In this document: positions 1 to 11,376 of the stretch, piece after piece
Layout of the letters: each line of letters opens with the position of its first letter
Numbering within the stretch: position 1 is the stretch's first letter
DNA from: Cellulomonas sp. 73-145
GTDB taxonomy: Bacteria > Actinomycetota > Actinomycetes > Actinomycetales > Cellulomonadaceae
Direction: 5' to 3'
Assembly (NCBI GenBank): GCA_001898185.1
Contig: MKTI01000013.1
Coordinates: forward strand, 186,001 to 250,000
Length of the DNA: 64,000 nucleotides
Notes under the pieces: generated by a model
Seen by the model: the letters and a program-made list of their open reading frames with translations, nothing else
Database searches by the model: none
What the model was told of the DNA's origin: nothing
Made by a program: the position numbers and the translations under genes

Positions 1-2025
<2,025 letters not shown>

Positions 2026-2029
<4 letters not shown>

Positions 2030-3585
2030 GCACCCTTCCGGAACATGCCGAGCATCCGGTACGTGACCAGGAAGCCTCCGAAGACGTTGATGCTCGCGAT
2101 GGCCGCCGAGACCACGGCCAGGACCGTGACCAGGGTGTCCGCCGAGCCGATCTGCAGCAGCGAGCCGACCAGGATGATCCCGGAGATCGCGTTGGTCTGG
2201 GACATCAGCGGGGTGTGCAGCGAGTGGCTGACGTTGCTGATGACGTAGTAGCCGACGAAGACGGCCAGCACGAACACCGTGAACGTCGCGAGGAACGCGA
2301 CGTCGGTGAACGCCAGGGCGATCGCCAGCACGGCACCCGCCGTGACCATCAGCGTGAGGCTGCGTCGCGATGCTGCGGCCTTCTTGGCGGCCGCCTCGGC
2401 GGCGCGCTGCTCGGGGGTGCGCTCGTCGACCGCAGCCGGGGCCGCCGCGGGAGCCGCGGAGACCTGCACGGGCGGTGGTGGCCAGAGGACCTCGCCGTCC
2501 CGCGTCACCGTCATGCCGCGCTGCACCGGGTCCTCGAGGTCGAGCACCAGCTGACCGTCCTTGGCCGGGGTCAGCAGGGCCATCAGGTTGACCACGTTGG
2601 TGCCGAACAGCTGCGACGTGTGCTGCGGCATGCGGCTGGTCAGGTCCGTGTAGCCGAGGATGATCACGCCGTTGTCGGTGACCACCCGCTCCCCCGGCAC
2701 CGTCAGCTCGCAGTTGCCGCCGCCGGAGGCGGCCAGGTCGACGATCACCGATCCGGGCCGCATCGCGGCGACCATCTCCGCGGTGATGGTGCGCGGCGCC
2801 TGACCCCGGACGAGCGCGGTGGTGATGACGATGTCGGCCCGCGCCGTCTCCGCGGCGTACAGCGCCAGGGTCGCCTTCTCCTGGTCCTCGGTCAGCGCCG
2901 CCGCGTACCCGGTGGCCGACCGCTCCTGCTGGGCCGCGGCCGACGCCTGGACGAAGGTCGCACCGAGGGACTCGATCTGCTCGCCGGCCTCGGGCCGCAC
3001 GTCGAACGCCCGCACCTGCGCGCCGAGCGACGCCGCGGCCCCGATGGCCGCGAGCCCGGCGACGCCGCCGCCGATGATGAACACGGTGGCCGGCGCCGTC
3101 TTGCCGGCGGCGGTCACCTGGCCCGTGAACATGCCGCCGTACTCGGCGGCCGCCTCGATCACGGCCCGGTAGCCCGCGACGTTGGACATGGTGGACAGCA
3201 CGTCGAGCGCCTGCGCCCGGCTGATCCGCGGGACCGCGTCCAGCGCCAGCGCCGTGACGCCCCGCTCGGACAGGGTCTGCACCAGCTCGGGGTGCAGCGC
3301 AGGGGCGAGGCTGGCCACGAGCACCTGCCCGGACCGCAGGCCGGCCAGCTCGGCGTCGGAGGGCGTGTTCACGGCGGTCACCACGTCAGCCGCCCAGACG
3401 GCCTCCGCGTCGGCCACGCTCGCGCCCGCCGCCACGTACGCCTCGTCCGGGATGCTCGCCGCCGCACCCGCCCCGGCCTGCACCACCACGTCGTAGCCCA
3501 GCTTCACCAGGCCCGCGACGGTACGTGGCGTGCCGGCCACCAGCCGTTCCCCGGGTCGAGACTCCGTCGGGATCCCGATCAGCAT
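2026..3585 (-). CDS. pntA: NAD(P) transhydrogenase subunit alpha (fused alpha1-alpha2)
   Basis: NAD(H)-binding subunit of the transhydrogenase. Residues 1-140 are the alanine dehydrogenase/PNT N-terminal domain. Residues about 150-310 carry the Rossmann fold with [18 protein letters not shown] followed by the acidic FDVRPE. A Pro/Ala-rich linker at about 370-400 leads to several membrane segments at about 410-515, equivalent to the separate alpha2 subunit of organisms with split genes. The 519-residue length fits the fused form. The ATG start has AGAGGAG seven bases upstream. It forms a two-gene operon with pntB. The 112 bases between mazG and pntA contain only a six-base-pair hairpin (3605-3622). 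Confidence 0.96.
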
Positions 3586-3697
3586 CGATCACTCCTCTGG
3601 CTGTGGCCTGCAGCAACAGGCCGTCCCATGGTCCTCACCACGCCACGACGCAGCACTGGACCAAAGGCCCAGGTCAGCGCAGTGACGAGGCACGTCA

Positions 3698-4417
3698 TCA
3701 GCTCGGCGCGTCCGGAGTGCGCGGGTTGTCGGGTGTGGTGCCGGCCTCCTCGCCGGACGCCGTCGCGGCGACCTCGACGTCGCGGAGCGCGGTCTCCCAC
3801 GCCCCCGCGGCACGGCGCAGCGCACCCTCGGCATCCACGCCCTGGGCGTGGGCCCGCCGCACCAGCTCCAGCAGCTGCGCGCCGAGCTCGTCGTCGGCCG
3901 GCACCGGTGCGTCCAGGCCTGCCCGGGCCGCCCGCGAGGCGATCTTCTGCGCGCGCGCGAGCGCCGGCAGGGACGCGGGCACGCCGTCGAGCGCCGAGCC
4001 GCGGTCCTTCTTCTCGGCCCGCTTGATACGGTCCCACTGGCTGTGCAGGGCGCCCATCGACTCGACCTCGGCGTCCCCGAACACGTGCGGGTGCCGGCGC
4101 ACCAGCTTGGCGACCAGGTCCCGGGCGACGTCGTCGACGTCGAAGGGCTCGTCGGGGTGCTCGGTCGCGATCCGCGCGTGGAACACCACCTGCAGCAGCA
4201 CGTCGCCGAGCTCCTCGCGCAGCCCGGCACGGTCGTCCGCCTCGACGGCCTCCGCCAGCTCGTGCGACTCCTCGAGCAGGTACGGCAGCAGGGACGCGTG
4301 CGACTGGGCCGCGTCCCACGGGCAGCCACCGGGCGAGCGGAGGCGGTCCATCACCGCGACGAGCTCGCGCAGCGCATCGCGTGCGGCTGCCGGCTCGCCG
4401 TCCGGTGCGGTGGTCAC
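3698..4417 (-). CDS. mazG: MazG nucleoside triphosphate pyrophosphohydrolase
   Basis: Hydrolyses nucleoside triphosphates to monophosphates, a housecleaning role in the cytoplasm. The all-alpha NTP-PPase signature is clear: LRSPGGCPWDAAQSHASL near residue 28, the EESHELAEA helix, then ELGDVLLQVVFHA with the metal-binding acidic residues. The second half retains QWDRIKRAEK and a weaker second domain. The length of 239 residues is shorter than the two-domain E. coli enzyme and normal for actinobacteria. The start is GTG at 4417. The tail beyond residue 215 is a low-complexity Ala/Thr/Pro stretch. The position between mfd/lipoprotein and eno is the standard actinobacterial order. Confidence 0.93.
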   Translation of the reverse strand: MTTAPDGEPAAARDALRELVAVMDRLRSPGGCPWDAAQSHASLLPYLLEESHELAEAVEADDRAGLREELGDVLLQVVFHARIATEHPDEPFDVDDVARDLVAKLVRRHPHVFGDAEVESMGALHSQWDRIKRAEKKDRGSALDGVPASLPALARAQKIASRAARAGLDAPVPADDELGAQLLELVRRAHAQGVDAEGALRRAAGAWETALRDVEVAATASGEEAGTTPDNPRTPDAPS

Positions 4418-4444
4418 GAGGAGGTGGTCAGCAGGTGCGGTCGG

Positions 4445-5071
4445 TCACGGGGTGGCGCTGGCCGACGGCTGCGGGGTCGGCGCCGCGGAGTCGCCGGGTG
4501 CGGGGGTGGCCTGGGCGCCCTGCGTGACGATCCACGGCGAGGCCGTCGGTGCGGCGACGCCGGCCGCCGTCGGGTCGAACGTGCCGTAGCGCGGGTTGAC
4601 GGTCACCTTGAGCGCCGCCAGGCGCTTCTGCAGGTCCGCGACCGCGGACGCGGAGTCGGACAGGCCCTGCACGTTGTTCGCGGCGAGCTGGTACCGCGCG
4701 ATCGCCATCGCGCCGGTCGAGTAGTGCGCCGGCGCCGCGACGCCGGCACCCTGGAACGACTGGGCGAGGAACTGCGTCGCCTCGGCGTCGTTGATGCCGA
4801 CGCCCTTGTCCGAGGCGAGCTGCGTCAGCGTCGGCTCGTCGATCAGCACCTGCAGCACCAGCTGCGGCGTCGCACCGTTGAACAGCGGGCCGAGCTGGCT
4901 CAGCGCGTCCGACACCTCGGAGGCCGGGATCGTGCGTCCGTCCACCACGGCGGCCGTCCCCGGCCGGGCACCGTCGGCGCAGCCCGCCAGGATGCCGGTC
5001 ACCAGCACCAGCGATCCCACCGTGCCGACCGCCCGGCGCAGCCCCGTCCTCGCGTCGCGCTGCAGCCTCAC
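4445..5071 (-). CDS. SurA N-terminal-like lipoprotein
   Basis: A 208-residue lipoprotein, probably a periplasmic-face chaperone-like protein. The start is placed at a GTG (5071) because GAGGAGG lies four bases before it; longer readings upstream lack a ribosome site. The N-terminus has basic residues, a hydrophobic core and a lipobox ending ILAGC near residue 25. Residues about 35-140 resemble the SurA N-terminal helical fold (VDGRTIPASEVSDAL, then a long helical part). No PpiC-type isomerase domain follows. The tail is Pro/Ala/Ser-rich. It sits between mfd and mazG, its usual actinobacterial place. Substrates are unknown. Confidence 0.8.
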   Translation of the reverse strand: MRLQRDARTGLRRAVGTVGSLVLVTGILAGCADGARPGTAAVVDGRTIPASEVSDALSQLGPLFNGATPQLVLQVLIDEPTLTQLASDKGVGINDAEATQFLAQSFQGAGVAAPAHYSTGAMAIARYQLAANNVQGLSDSASAVADLQKRLAALKVTVNPRYGTFDPTAAGVAAPTASPWIVTQGAQATPAPGDSAAPTPQPSASATP

Positions 5072-5166
5072 AGGTCCTCCTCGAGCATCGACCGCTGGTC
5101 CGGGCGACATCGTAGGCGGTCCTGCTGACGGTCCTGTGCGCCCGGTCGGCACGCGGTCGCCCCGCC

Positions 5167-5222
5167 GCCGAGGTCAGCGCGCGGCCGTCCCGACGCCGAG
5201 GTCAGCGCGCGGCCGTCCCGAC
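5167..5222. repeat. 28-base perfect tandem duplication across the mfd stop codon
   Basis: Two identical 28-base units (5167-5194 and 5195-5222) lie head to tail. The second contains the last codons and stop of mfd (stop at 5202-5204); the first is a non-coding copy. It looks like a recent slippage duplication. No other gene lies between the mfd stop and the lipoprotein start. Confidence 0.9.
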
Positions 5223-8200
5223 GCCCGCCGCAGCCGACACGTCGCCGCGGACCACCGCATCGACCACGGTCCGCGCCCACTCGAGCAGCGCCGCACCGTG
5301 CAGCGGCTTGCCACCCACTCGGGCCGTCGTCGGGAACGGCACCAGGATGGTGCGCACCGCCGGCTTCAGCACCGTGCCGGGGTACAGCCGCTTGGCCCGC
5401 AGCTGACCGGACTCGGCCAGCTCGACGGGCGCGAACCGCACGTACCGGCCCTGCGCCGTGATGTCCGTCAGACCCGCAGCCCGGGCGTGCTGCCGGAACG
5501 CCGCGACCTCGAAGAGGTTGTCCACCGCGGACGGCACCAGCCCGTACCGGTCCAGCAGCTCGGCCCGGACGGCCTCGAGCCCGGCCTTGTCGGTGGCAGC
5601 GGCGATCTTCTGGTACGCCTCGAGGCGCAGCCGCTCGTGCGCGATGTAGTCGTGCGGGATGTGCGCGTCCACCGGCAGCTCGAGCGTGACGTCCGGCTGC
5701 TCCTCCGGCTGGTCGCCGCGGAACGCCGCCACGGCCTCCCCCACCATCCGCACGTACAGGTCGAAGCCGACGCCCTCGATGTGGCCCGACTGCTCGCCGC
5801 CGAGCAGGTTGCCCGCGCCGCGGATCTCCAGGTCCTTCATCGCGACCGCCATGCCGGCACCGAGATCGGTGTTCGCGGCGATCGTGGCGAGCCGGTCGTG
5901 GGCCGTCTCGGTGAGGGGAGCCTCCGGCGGGTAGAGGAAGTAGGCGTAGGCCCGCTCCCGGCCCCGGCCGACGCGGCCGCGCAGCTGGTGCAGCTGGGAC
6001 AGGCCCAGCCGGTCGGCGCGCTCGAGGATCAGCGTGTTGGCGTTGGAGATGTCCAGGCCGGTCTCGACGATCGTCGTGCAGACCAGCACGTCGAACCTCT
6101 TCTCCCAGAAGTCGACGATCACCTGCTCCAGCTGCTTCTCGTGCATCTTGCCGTGGGCCACCGCGATCCGGGCCTCCGGCACCAGCTCGGTCAGGCGCTG
6201 GGCGGCCCGCTCGATCGACTCCACCTTGTTGTGGATGTAGAACACCTGGCCCTCGCGCAGCAGCTCGCGCCTGATCGCGGCGGTGATCTGCTTCTCGTCG
6301 TACGCGCCGACGAAGGTGAGCACCGGGTGGCGCTCCTCCGGTGGGGTGGCCAACGTCGACATCTCGCGGATGCCGGTGACAGCCATCTCGAGCGTGCGCG
6401 GGATGGGCGTGGCGCTCATCGACAGCACGTCCACGTCGGTGCGGAGCGCCTTCAGCGTCTCCTTGTGCTCGACGCCGAACCGCTGCTCCTCGTCGACGAT
6501 CACGAGCCCGAGGTCCTTGAACCGCACCCCGCCGGCCAGCAGCCGGTGCGTGCCGATCACCACGTCGACGCTGCCGTCGGCCAGCCCGTCGAGCACCTCC
6601 TTCGACTCCGATGCCGTCTCGAACCGAGAGAGGGCCTTCACCGTCACCGGGAACGGCGCGTACCGCTCGGAGAACGTCTCCAGGTGCTGGGAGACCAGCA
6701 GCGTGGTCGGCACCAGCACCGCGACCTGCTTGCCGTCCTGCACGGCCTTGAAGGCCGCGCGGATGGCGATCTCCGTCTTGCCGTAGCCGACGTCGCCGCA
6801 GATCAGCCGGTCCATCGGGACGGACTTCTCCATGTCCGCCTTGACCTCGTCGATCGTGGCGAGCTGGTCCGGGGTCTCGACGTAGGCGAACGCGTCCTCC
6901 AGCTCGCGCTGCCACGGGGTGTCCGGCCCGAAGGCGTAGCCGGGCGTCGCCATGCGGGCCGAGTACAGCCGGATGAGCTCGGCGGCGATCTCCTTGATCG
7001 CCTTCTTGGCCCGGCCCTTGGTCTTGGCCCAGTCGGCGCCGCCCATCCGGTTGAGGGTCGGCGACTCGCCACCGACGTACCGGGTCACCTGGTCGAGCTG
7101 GTCGGTCGGCACGTAGAGCCGGTCGCCCGGCTGCCCGCGCTTGGCGGACGCGTACTCGATGACCAGGTACTCGCGGGTCGCGGCCGTCGGACCCGTGCCG
7201 ATGGTCCGCTGCACCAGCTCGACGAACCGGCCCACACCGTGCTGCTCGTGCACCACGAAGTCGCCCGGGCGCAGCTGCAGCGGGTCCACGACGTTGCGGC
7301 GGCGGCTCGGCATGCGGCGCATGTCGCGGGTCGACGTGCCGGCGCGGCCGGTGAGGTCGGACTCGCTGAACAGCGCCAGGCGCAGCTGCTCGGACGCGAA
7401 CCCGGGGCCTGCCGGTGCGGGCACGACGAGCACCACGCCGGGGTCCAGCTCGTCGGGCACGCCGGACACCAGCCGTGCCGGGACGTCCGCCGAGCGCAGC
7501 TGCTCCACCATCCGCTGGGCCGAACCGTGCCCCTCGGTGGTCAGCACCATCCGCCAGCCGTCCTGCTGGTGAGCGTGCAGGTCGGTGATCGCGCGGGCGA
7601 CGTCCCCGCGGTAGTGCTCCACGTCCCGGGCTGCAACGAGCAGGGTGGTCGCGTCCGACGAGACCGCCGGGCCGTCGTCCGCCGCGTCGTCGTGCTCGCC
7701 GTCCGCACCCGCCGGAGCGGCCGCCACCTCGAGCGAGAACGACGACAGGGTCCACCAGCCCAGCCCGCGCACCGCCGAGAGCCCGCGCACCTCGGCGAAC
7801 GAGTGGAAGGACGCCGCCGAGAGGTCCAGCGGGGTCGCGCCACCGGCTGCGGCGCCGGTCCAGGCCGCCGCGAGGAACTCCTGGGTGGTCGCCACCAGGT
7901 CGTGTGCCCGGCGCCGCACCCGCTCGGGGTCGGCGATCACCAGCAGGGCGTCGTCGGGCACCAGGTCCAGCACCGGCACCATGCGGTCGACCAGCACGGG
8001 CGCGAGCGACTCCATGCCCTCCACGGCGATGCCCTGTGCCAGGCGGTCGAGCATGTCGACCGCGCCCGGCAGCTGCTCGACCAGCGCGGCGGCCCGCTCG
8101 CGCACCGCGTCGGTCAGCAGGATCTCCCGGCACGGCGGCGCCCACAGGCCACGGTCCGGCACCTCGAGGCTGCGCTGGTCGGCGACGGAGAACCAGCGGA

Positions 8201-8855
8201 TCTCCTCGACCTGGTCGCCCCACAGCTCGATGCGCAGCGGGTGGTCCTCGGTGGGCGGGAACACGTCCACGATGCCGCCGCGCACGGCGAACTCGCCGCG
8301 GCGCTCCACCATGTCCACCCGGGTGTACGCGGCGTCCACCAGCCCCTGCGCCAGCTGGTCGAGGTCCACCCGGTCCCCCACGGCGAGCTGCACGGGGACC
8401 AGCTCGCCGAGCCCGTCCACCACCGGTTGCAGCAGCGCCCGCACCGGCACCACCAGCACCCGCACCGGTCCGGCCGGCCCCGGCTCGCTGGGGTGCGCCA
8501 GCCGCCGGAACACCGCCAGGCGGCGGGCCACCGTGTCGCTGCGGGGCGACAGCCGCTCGTGCGGCAGCGTCTCCCAGGCCGGCAGCACCGCCACGTCGTC
8601 GTCCGGCAGGTAGCAGCGCAGCGCGCCGGCCAGCTCGTCCGCGTCGCGGCCGGTGGCGGTGACGACGACGAGGGGCCGGCCGGCCGCCACCGCCGGCGAG
8701 CCCGCCGGACGTGCCCCGGCCATCGCCGCGAGAAGGGGCGGCCGCACGCCGGCCGGGCTCACCACGTCCAGCTCGCCGCGGGCACGCACCTGCTGCACGG
8801 CCTCGGCGGCCGCCGGGTCGGCGAGCAGCGCAGGCAGCAGTCCGGTCAGGTCCAT
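5202..8855 (-). CDS. mfd: Transcription-repair coupling factor Mfd
   Basis: Releases RNA polymerase stalled at DNA damage and recruits the UvrABC excision machinery. The 1217-residue protein shows the full domain order. A UvrB-like module (about residues 1-400, including LPAWETLPHERLSP) is followed by a linker and the CarD-like RNA polymerase interaction domain (about 480-560, VHEQHGVGRF). The RecG-type helicase motor comes next, with GDVGYGKTEIAIRAAF (Walker A), VDEEQRFGV (motif II), SMSATPIPRTL and HQLRGRVGRG. The C-terminal TRCF domain covers about 1040-1150. The ATG at 8855 has GGAGG upstream; an in-frame upstream ATG at 8906 lacks one. It is the left flank of the accessory region that separates mfd from pth. 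Confidence 0.98.
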   Translation of the reverse strand: MDLTGLLPALLADPAAAEAVQQVRARGELDVVSPAGVRPPLLAAMAGARPAGSPAVAAGRPLVVVTATGRDADELAGALRCYLPDDDVAVLPAWETLPHERLSPRSDTVARRLAVFRRLAHPSEPGPAGPVRVLVVPVRALLQPVVDGLGELVPVQLAVGDRVDLDQLAQGLVDAAYTRVDMVERRGEFAVRGGIVDVFPPTEDHPLRIELWGDQVEEIRWFSVADQRSLEVPDRGLWAPPCREILLTDAVRERAAALVEQLPGAVDMLDRLAQGIAVEGMESLAPVLVDRMVPVLDLVPDDALLVIADPERVRRRAHDLVATTQEFLAAAWTGAAAGGATPLDLSAASFHSFAEVRGLSAVRGLGWWTLSSFSLEVAAAPAGADGEHDDAADDGPAVSSDATTLLVAARDVEHYRGDVARAITDLHAHQQDGWRMVLTTEGHGSAQRMVEQLRSADVPARLVSGVPDELDPGVVLVVPAPAGPGFASEQLRLALFSESDLTGRAGTSTRDMRRMPSRRRNVVDPLQLRPGDFVVHEQHGVGRFVELVQRTIGTGPTAATREYLVIEYASAKRGQPGDRLYVPTDQLDQVTRYVGGESPTLNRMGGADWAKTKGRAKKAIKEIAAELIRLYSARMATPGYAFGPDTPWQRELEDAFAYVETPDQLATIDEVKADMEKSVPMDRLICGDVGYGKTEIAIRAAFKAVQDGKQVAVLVPTTLLVSQHLETFSERYAPFPVTVKALSRFETASESKEVLDGLADGSVDVVIGTHRLLAGGVRFKDLGLVIVDEEQRFGVEHKETLKALRTDVDVLSMSATPIPRTLEMAVTGIREMSTLATPPEERHPVLTFVGAYDEKQITAAIRRELLREGQVFYIHNKVESIERAAQRLTELVPEARIAVAHGKMHEKQLEQVIVDFWEKRFDVLVCTTIVETGLDISNANTLILERADRLGLSQLHQLRGRVGRGRERAYAYFLYPPEAPLTETAHDRLATIAANTDLGAGMAVAMKDLEIRGAGNLLGGEQSGHIEGVGFDLYVRMVGEAVAAFRGDQPEEQPDVTLELPVDAHIPHDYIAHERLRLEAYQKIAAATDKAGLEAVRAELLDRYGLVPSAVDNLFEVAAFRQHARAAGLTDITAQGRYVRFAPVELAESGQLRAKRLYPGTVLKPAVRTILVPFPTTARVGGKPLHGAALLEWARTVVDAVVRGDVSAAAGVGTAAR

Positions 8856-9049
8856 CGGTCCTCCGCAGCGGGACGGCACCCGGCTCGCAGGCCGGGCGAT
8901 CGGCACCGCGCCACCCGGACGCGGGCAGCACGACAGGCCGGATCCGTTGCCGGACCCGGGGATGCGACAAGTCTACGAAGCACCACCGACATGCCCTCGG
9001 CGCGCCGGCGGCATCGCGACCCCGACGCCTCGGGGTCCGGACCACGTGA

Positions 9050-9125
9050 GGACGACGTGGGACCCGGACGACGTGGGACGACGTGGGACCGGACGACGTG
9101 GGACGACGTGGGACCGGACGACGTG
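9050..9125. repeat. Iterated GACGACGTGGGAC repeats in the mfd-gntP gap
   Basis: The 351 non-coding bases at 8856-9206 hold a cluster of direct repeats. Two perfect 25-base units (9066-9090 and 9091-9115) are each made of two overlapping GACGACGTGGGAC cores, with partial copies on either side. The cluster runs into the gntP terminator hairpin. The rest of the gap (8856-9040) shows no gene. The role is unknown: it could be slippage, a protein-binding array or a repeat family. Confidence 0.8.
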
Positions 9126-9161
9126 GTGCCCCGGACCGAGACCTGGTCCGGGGCACCACGT
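9121..9161 (-). terminator. Strong 17-bp hairpin downstream of gntP
   Basis: Positions 9121-9137 pair perfectly with 9145-9161 around a seven-base loop. It lies 46 bases past the gntP stop on the same strand and is best read as the terminator of gntK-gntP. There is no T-run, as is common in high-GC actinobacteria. Confidence 0.8.
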
Positions 9162-9206
9162 GCCACTCCTGCCTGCGCCCGGGGCTACCGGGCAGAGGTC
9201 GACGCG

Positions 9207-10577
9207 CTAGACCACCAGGCTCAGCAGCATGATGAACGCCAGCGCGACCACCGACAGGACGCACTCCATCAGCGCCCACGTCTTGAAGGTCTGGCCCACG
9301 GTCATCCCGAAGTACTCCTTGACCAGCCAGAACCCGGCGTCGTTCACGTGGGACAGGAACACCGAGCCCGCGCCGACGGCGAGCACCATCAGGGCGACGT
9401 GCGTCGCCGGCAGACCGGACGCCAGCGGCGCGACGATGCCGGACGCCGTGATGGTCGCCACGGTCGCCGAGCCGGTGGCGATGCGGATCAGCACCGCGAC
9501 GAGCCATGCGGCCAGCAGCGGGGACAGGGCCGACTTCGCCAGGCCCGACGCGATCACGTTGCCGACCCCGGTGTCCACCAGCGTCTGCTTGAAGCCGCCG
9601 CCGGCACCGACGATGAGCAGGATCCCGGCGATGGGCCCGAACGACGAGCCGACGATCGCGGACACCTTGTCGCGCCCGGTGCCCAGCGCCGTGCCGAGCA
9701 GCACGAGCGCGAGCAGCGTGGTGATGAGCAGCGCGATCAGCGGGGTCCCGACGAACGTCAGCGCCTGCCCAGCGGCCGACTTGGCGAAGCCCATCGTCTC
9801 GGCGAGCGTGGCGAGCAGCATGAGGACCACGGGGAGCAGCACGACGAGGAGCGCGACGCCGAACCGCGGCCGACGCTGGCCCTCCTCGTGGCTCGCCTCA
9901 CCGAGCAGCGCGGGCGCCTCGATCGGCACCCAGCGGGCCATGTAGCGGGCCAGCAGCGGACCGGAGATCGCGACGGTCGGCAGGGCGACGAGCAGGCCGA
10001 GGCCCAGGGTCATGCCGAGGTTCGCCTTGAGCGCCGCGATGGCGATCAGCGGCCCGGGGTGCGGCGGGATCAGGCCGTGCAGCGCCGACAGGCCGGCCAG
10101 TGCGGGGATGCCCAGCAGGATCAGCGGCACCTTGGCCCGGCGGGCGGCCACCATCACGACGGGGATCAGCAGCACCACGCCGACCTCGAAGAACAGCGGG
10201 ATACCGATGATGAAGGCGACCAGCGCCAGCGCCCACGGCAGCCGCTGCAGCGGCGTCTTGGCCAGGACCGTGTCGACGATCTCGTCGGCACCGCCCGAGC
10301 GCACCAGCAGCGTGCCGATGGCGGCACCCAGCGCGATCAGCACGCCGACGCTCGCCACCGTCGAGCCCAGCCCGGTGCTGAAGCTGTTGAAGGCCTTGAG
10401 GTACGGGACGCCGGCGATGACGGCCATCAGGCCGGCGCCCACCGTCAGCGACAGGAACGGGTGCAGCTTCAGCCACACGATGAGCAGGATGATCGCGGCG
10501 ATGCCGATGACGGCCGCCACGATGAGCTGCGGGGTGCCGGCCGTTGTGGTCGGCGCCGCGAGGAGCAGGGACGACAT
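9207..10577 (-). CDS. gntP: GntP-family gluconate:H+ symporter
   Basis: Inner-membrane permease of the GntP family, about 12-14 hydrophobic segments in 456 residues, predicted to import gluconate or a related sugar acid with protons. Family features include the N-terminal IIVWLKLHPFLSL segment, FFEVGVVLLIPVV, the HGLIPPHPGPL motif and a C-terminal LSHVNDAGFWLVKEYFG segment. The ATG at 10577 has AAGGAG five bases upstream and shares one base with the gntK stop codon. The preceding kinase and the divergent FadR-type regulator support gluconate as substrate, by context and not by proof. Confidence 0.93.
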   Translation of the reverse strand: MSSLLLAAPTTTAGTPQLIVAAVIGIAAIILLIVWLKLHPFLSLTVGAGLMAVIAGVPYLKAFNSFSTGLGSTVASVGVLIALGAAIGTLLVRSGGADEIVDTVLAKTPLQRLPWALALVAFIIGIPLFFEVGVVLLIPVVMVAARRAKVPLILLGIPALAGLSALHGLIPPHPGPLIAIAALKANLGMTLGLGLLVALPTVAISGPLLARYMARWVPIEAPALLGEASHEEGQRRPRFGVALLVVLLPVVLMLLATLAETMGFAKSAAGQALTFVGTPLIALLITTLLALVLLGTALGTGRDKVSAIVGSSFGPIAGILLIVGAGGGFKQTLVDTGVGNVIASGLAKSALSPLLAAWLVAVLIRIATGSATVATITASGIVAPLASGLPATHVALMVLAVGAGSVFLSHVNDAGFWLVKEYFGMTVGQTFKTWALMECVLSVVALAFIMLLSLVV

Positions 10578-11170
10578 CAAGACTCCTTTGTCTGTTCTGG
10601 TGCTGCGGTGGATTCGGAGGGTGTGCTGGAGGGCTGCTCTCCGGACGGGTGCGAGCCGGACGGCTGCAGGCCGAGCGCGACGAGCGCGGCGTCGACGACG
10701 GAGTTCGGCGAGACGGACACCGGGACGGTCACGCCGTCCTCGTCCGGCTCGAGCGGCTCGAGCGTGGCGAACTGCGAGGGCAGCAACGTGGTGGGCATGA
10801 AGTGGCCCGTCCGGTGCGTCATCCGGTCGCCGATCAGCTCAGGCGAGCCCGCGAGGTGCAGGAACCGGACCCGTCCCGGCGCGGCGGCGAGCACGTCGCG
10901 ATAGGCGCGCTTGAGGGCCGAGCACGTGACGACGGACGAGCGGCCCGCCGCGTCCTGCTCACCGATCCACGCGGCGATCGCCGCGAGCCACGGCCAGCGG
11001 TCCTCGTCGGTCAGGGGGTGGCCTGCGGCCATCTTGGCGACGTTGGACGCGGGGTGGAACTCGTCCGCCTCGGCGACCACCCAGCCGAGCCGCTCGCCGA
11101 GGAGGTGCGCGACCGTCGTCTTGCCGGACCCTGCCACGCCCATCACGACCACGTGCTGACGCTCTTCCAC
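10577..11170 (-). CDS. gntK: Gluconokinase
   Basis: Phosphorylates gluconate to 6-phosphogluconate for the pentose phosphate pathway. Residues 10-20 form the P-loop GVAGSGKTT. Next come ADEFHPASNVAKMAAGHPL and DRWPWLAAI, both typical of the GntK family, then the VTCSALKRAYRD motif and TGHFMPTTLLPSQFATLE. The catalytic core ends near residue 165. The remaining 30 residues are a Ser/Pro/Glu-rich tail not seen in most homologues. It is the first gene of gntK-gntP and starts 98 bases upstream of the region holding the palindromic operator. Confidence 0.95.
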   Translation of the reverse strand: MEERQHVVVMGVAGSGKTTVAHLLGERLGWVVAEADEFHPASNVAKMAAGHPLTDEDRWPWLAAIAAWIGEQDAAGRSSVVTCSALKRAYRDVLAAAPGRVRFLHLAGSPELIGDRMTHRTGHFMPTTLLPSQFATLEPLEPDEDGVTVPVSVSPNSVVDAALVALGLQPSGSHPSGEQPSSTPSESTAAPEQTKES

Positions 11171-11225
11171 TGCCCGCTCCTGACCTCGTCGTCACCCGTC
11201 GACGTCGACGGCGAACACTGTCCCT

Positions 11226-11242
11226 CAAAGGTGACACCTTTG
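11226..11242. promoter_or_regulatory. Palindromic operator between gntK and its regulator
   Basis: CAAAGGTGACACCTTTG is a perfect palindrome with eight-base arms around one base. It lies 56 bases upstream of gntK in the divergent gap shared with the FadR-type regulator. A related half site (CCAAAGGTCATAC) follows at about 11249. Palindromes of this size are typical of GntR/FadR dimers, so the neighbouring regulator is the likely binder. Confidence 0.6.
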
Positions 11243-11376
11243 GCTACCCAAAGGTCATACTTAATGACGTGACGCCCGTCACATCGTGCAGGTGCTCCGC
11301 GCAGCCGGCCACCGGTCCCGTCCCACGCGCCTTGCAGGGCGCTACCCTCGCCAGACCGGGGGGAGGACGACGGGCG

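Noticed and set aside
4791..10904. A 2037-residue plus-strand open frame covering the mfd and gluconate genes
   Set aside because: It is antisense to mfd, the lipoprotein, gntP and gntK, has Arg/His/Gly/Val-rich composition typical of GC-rich antisense frames, and no recognisable domain.
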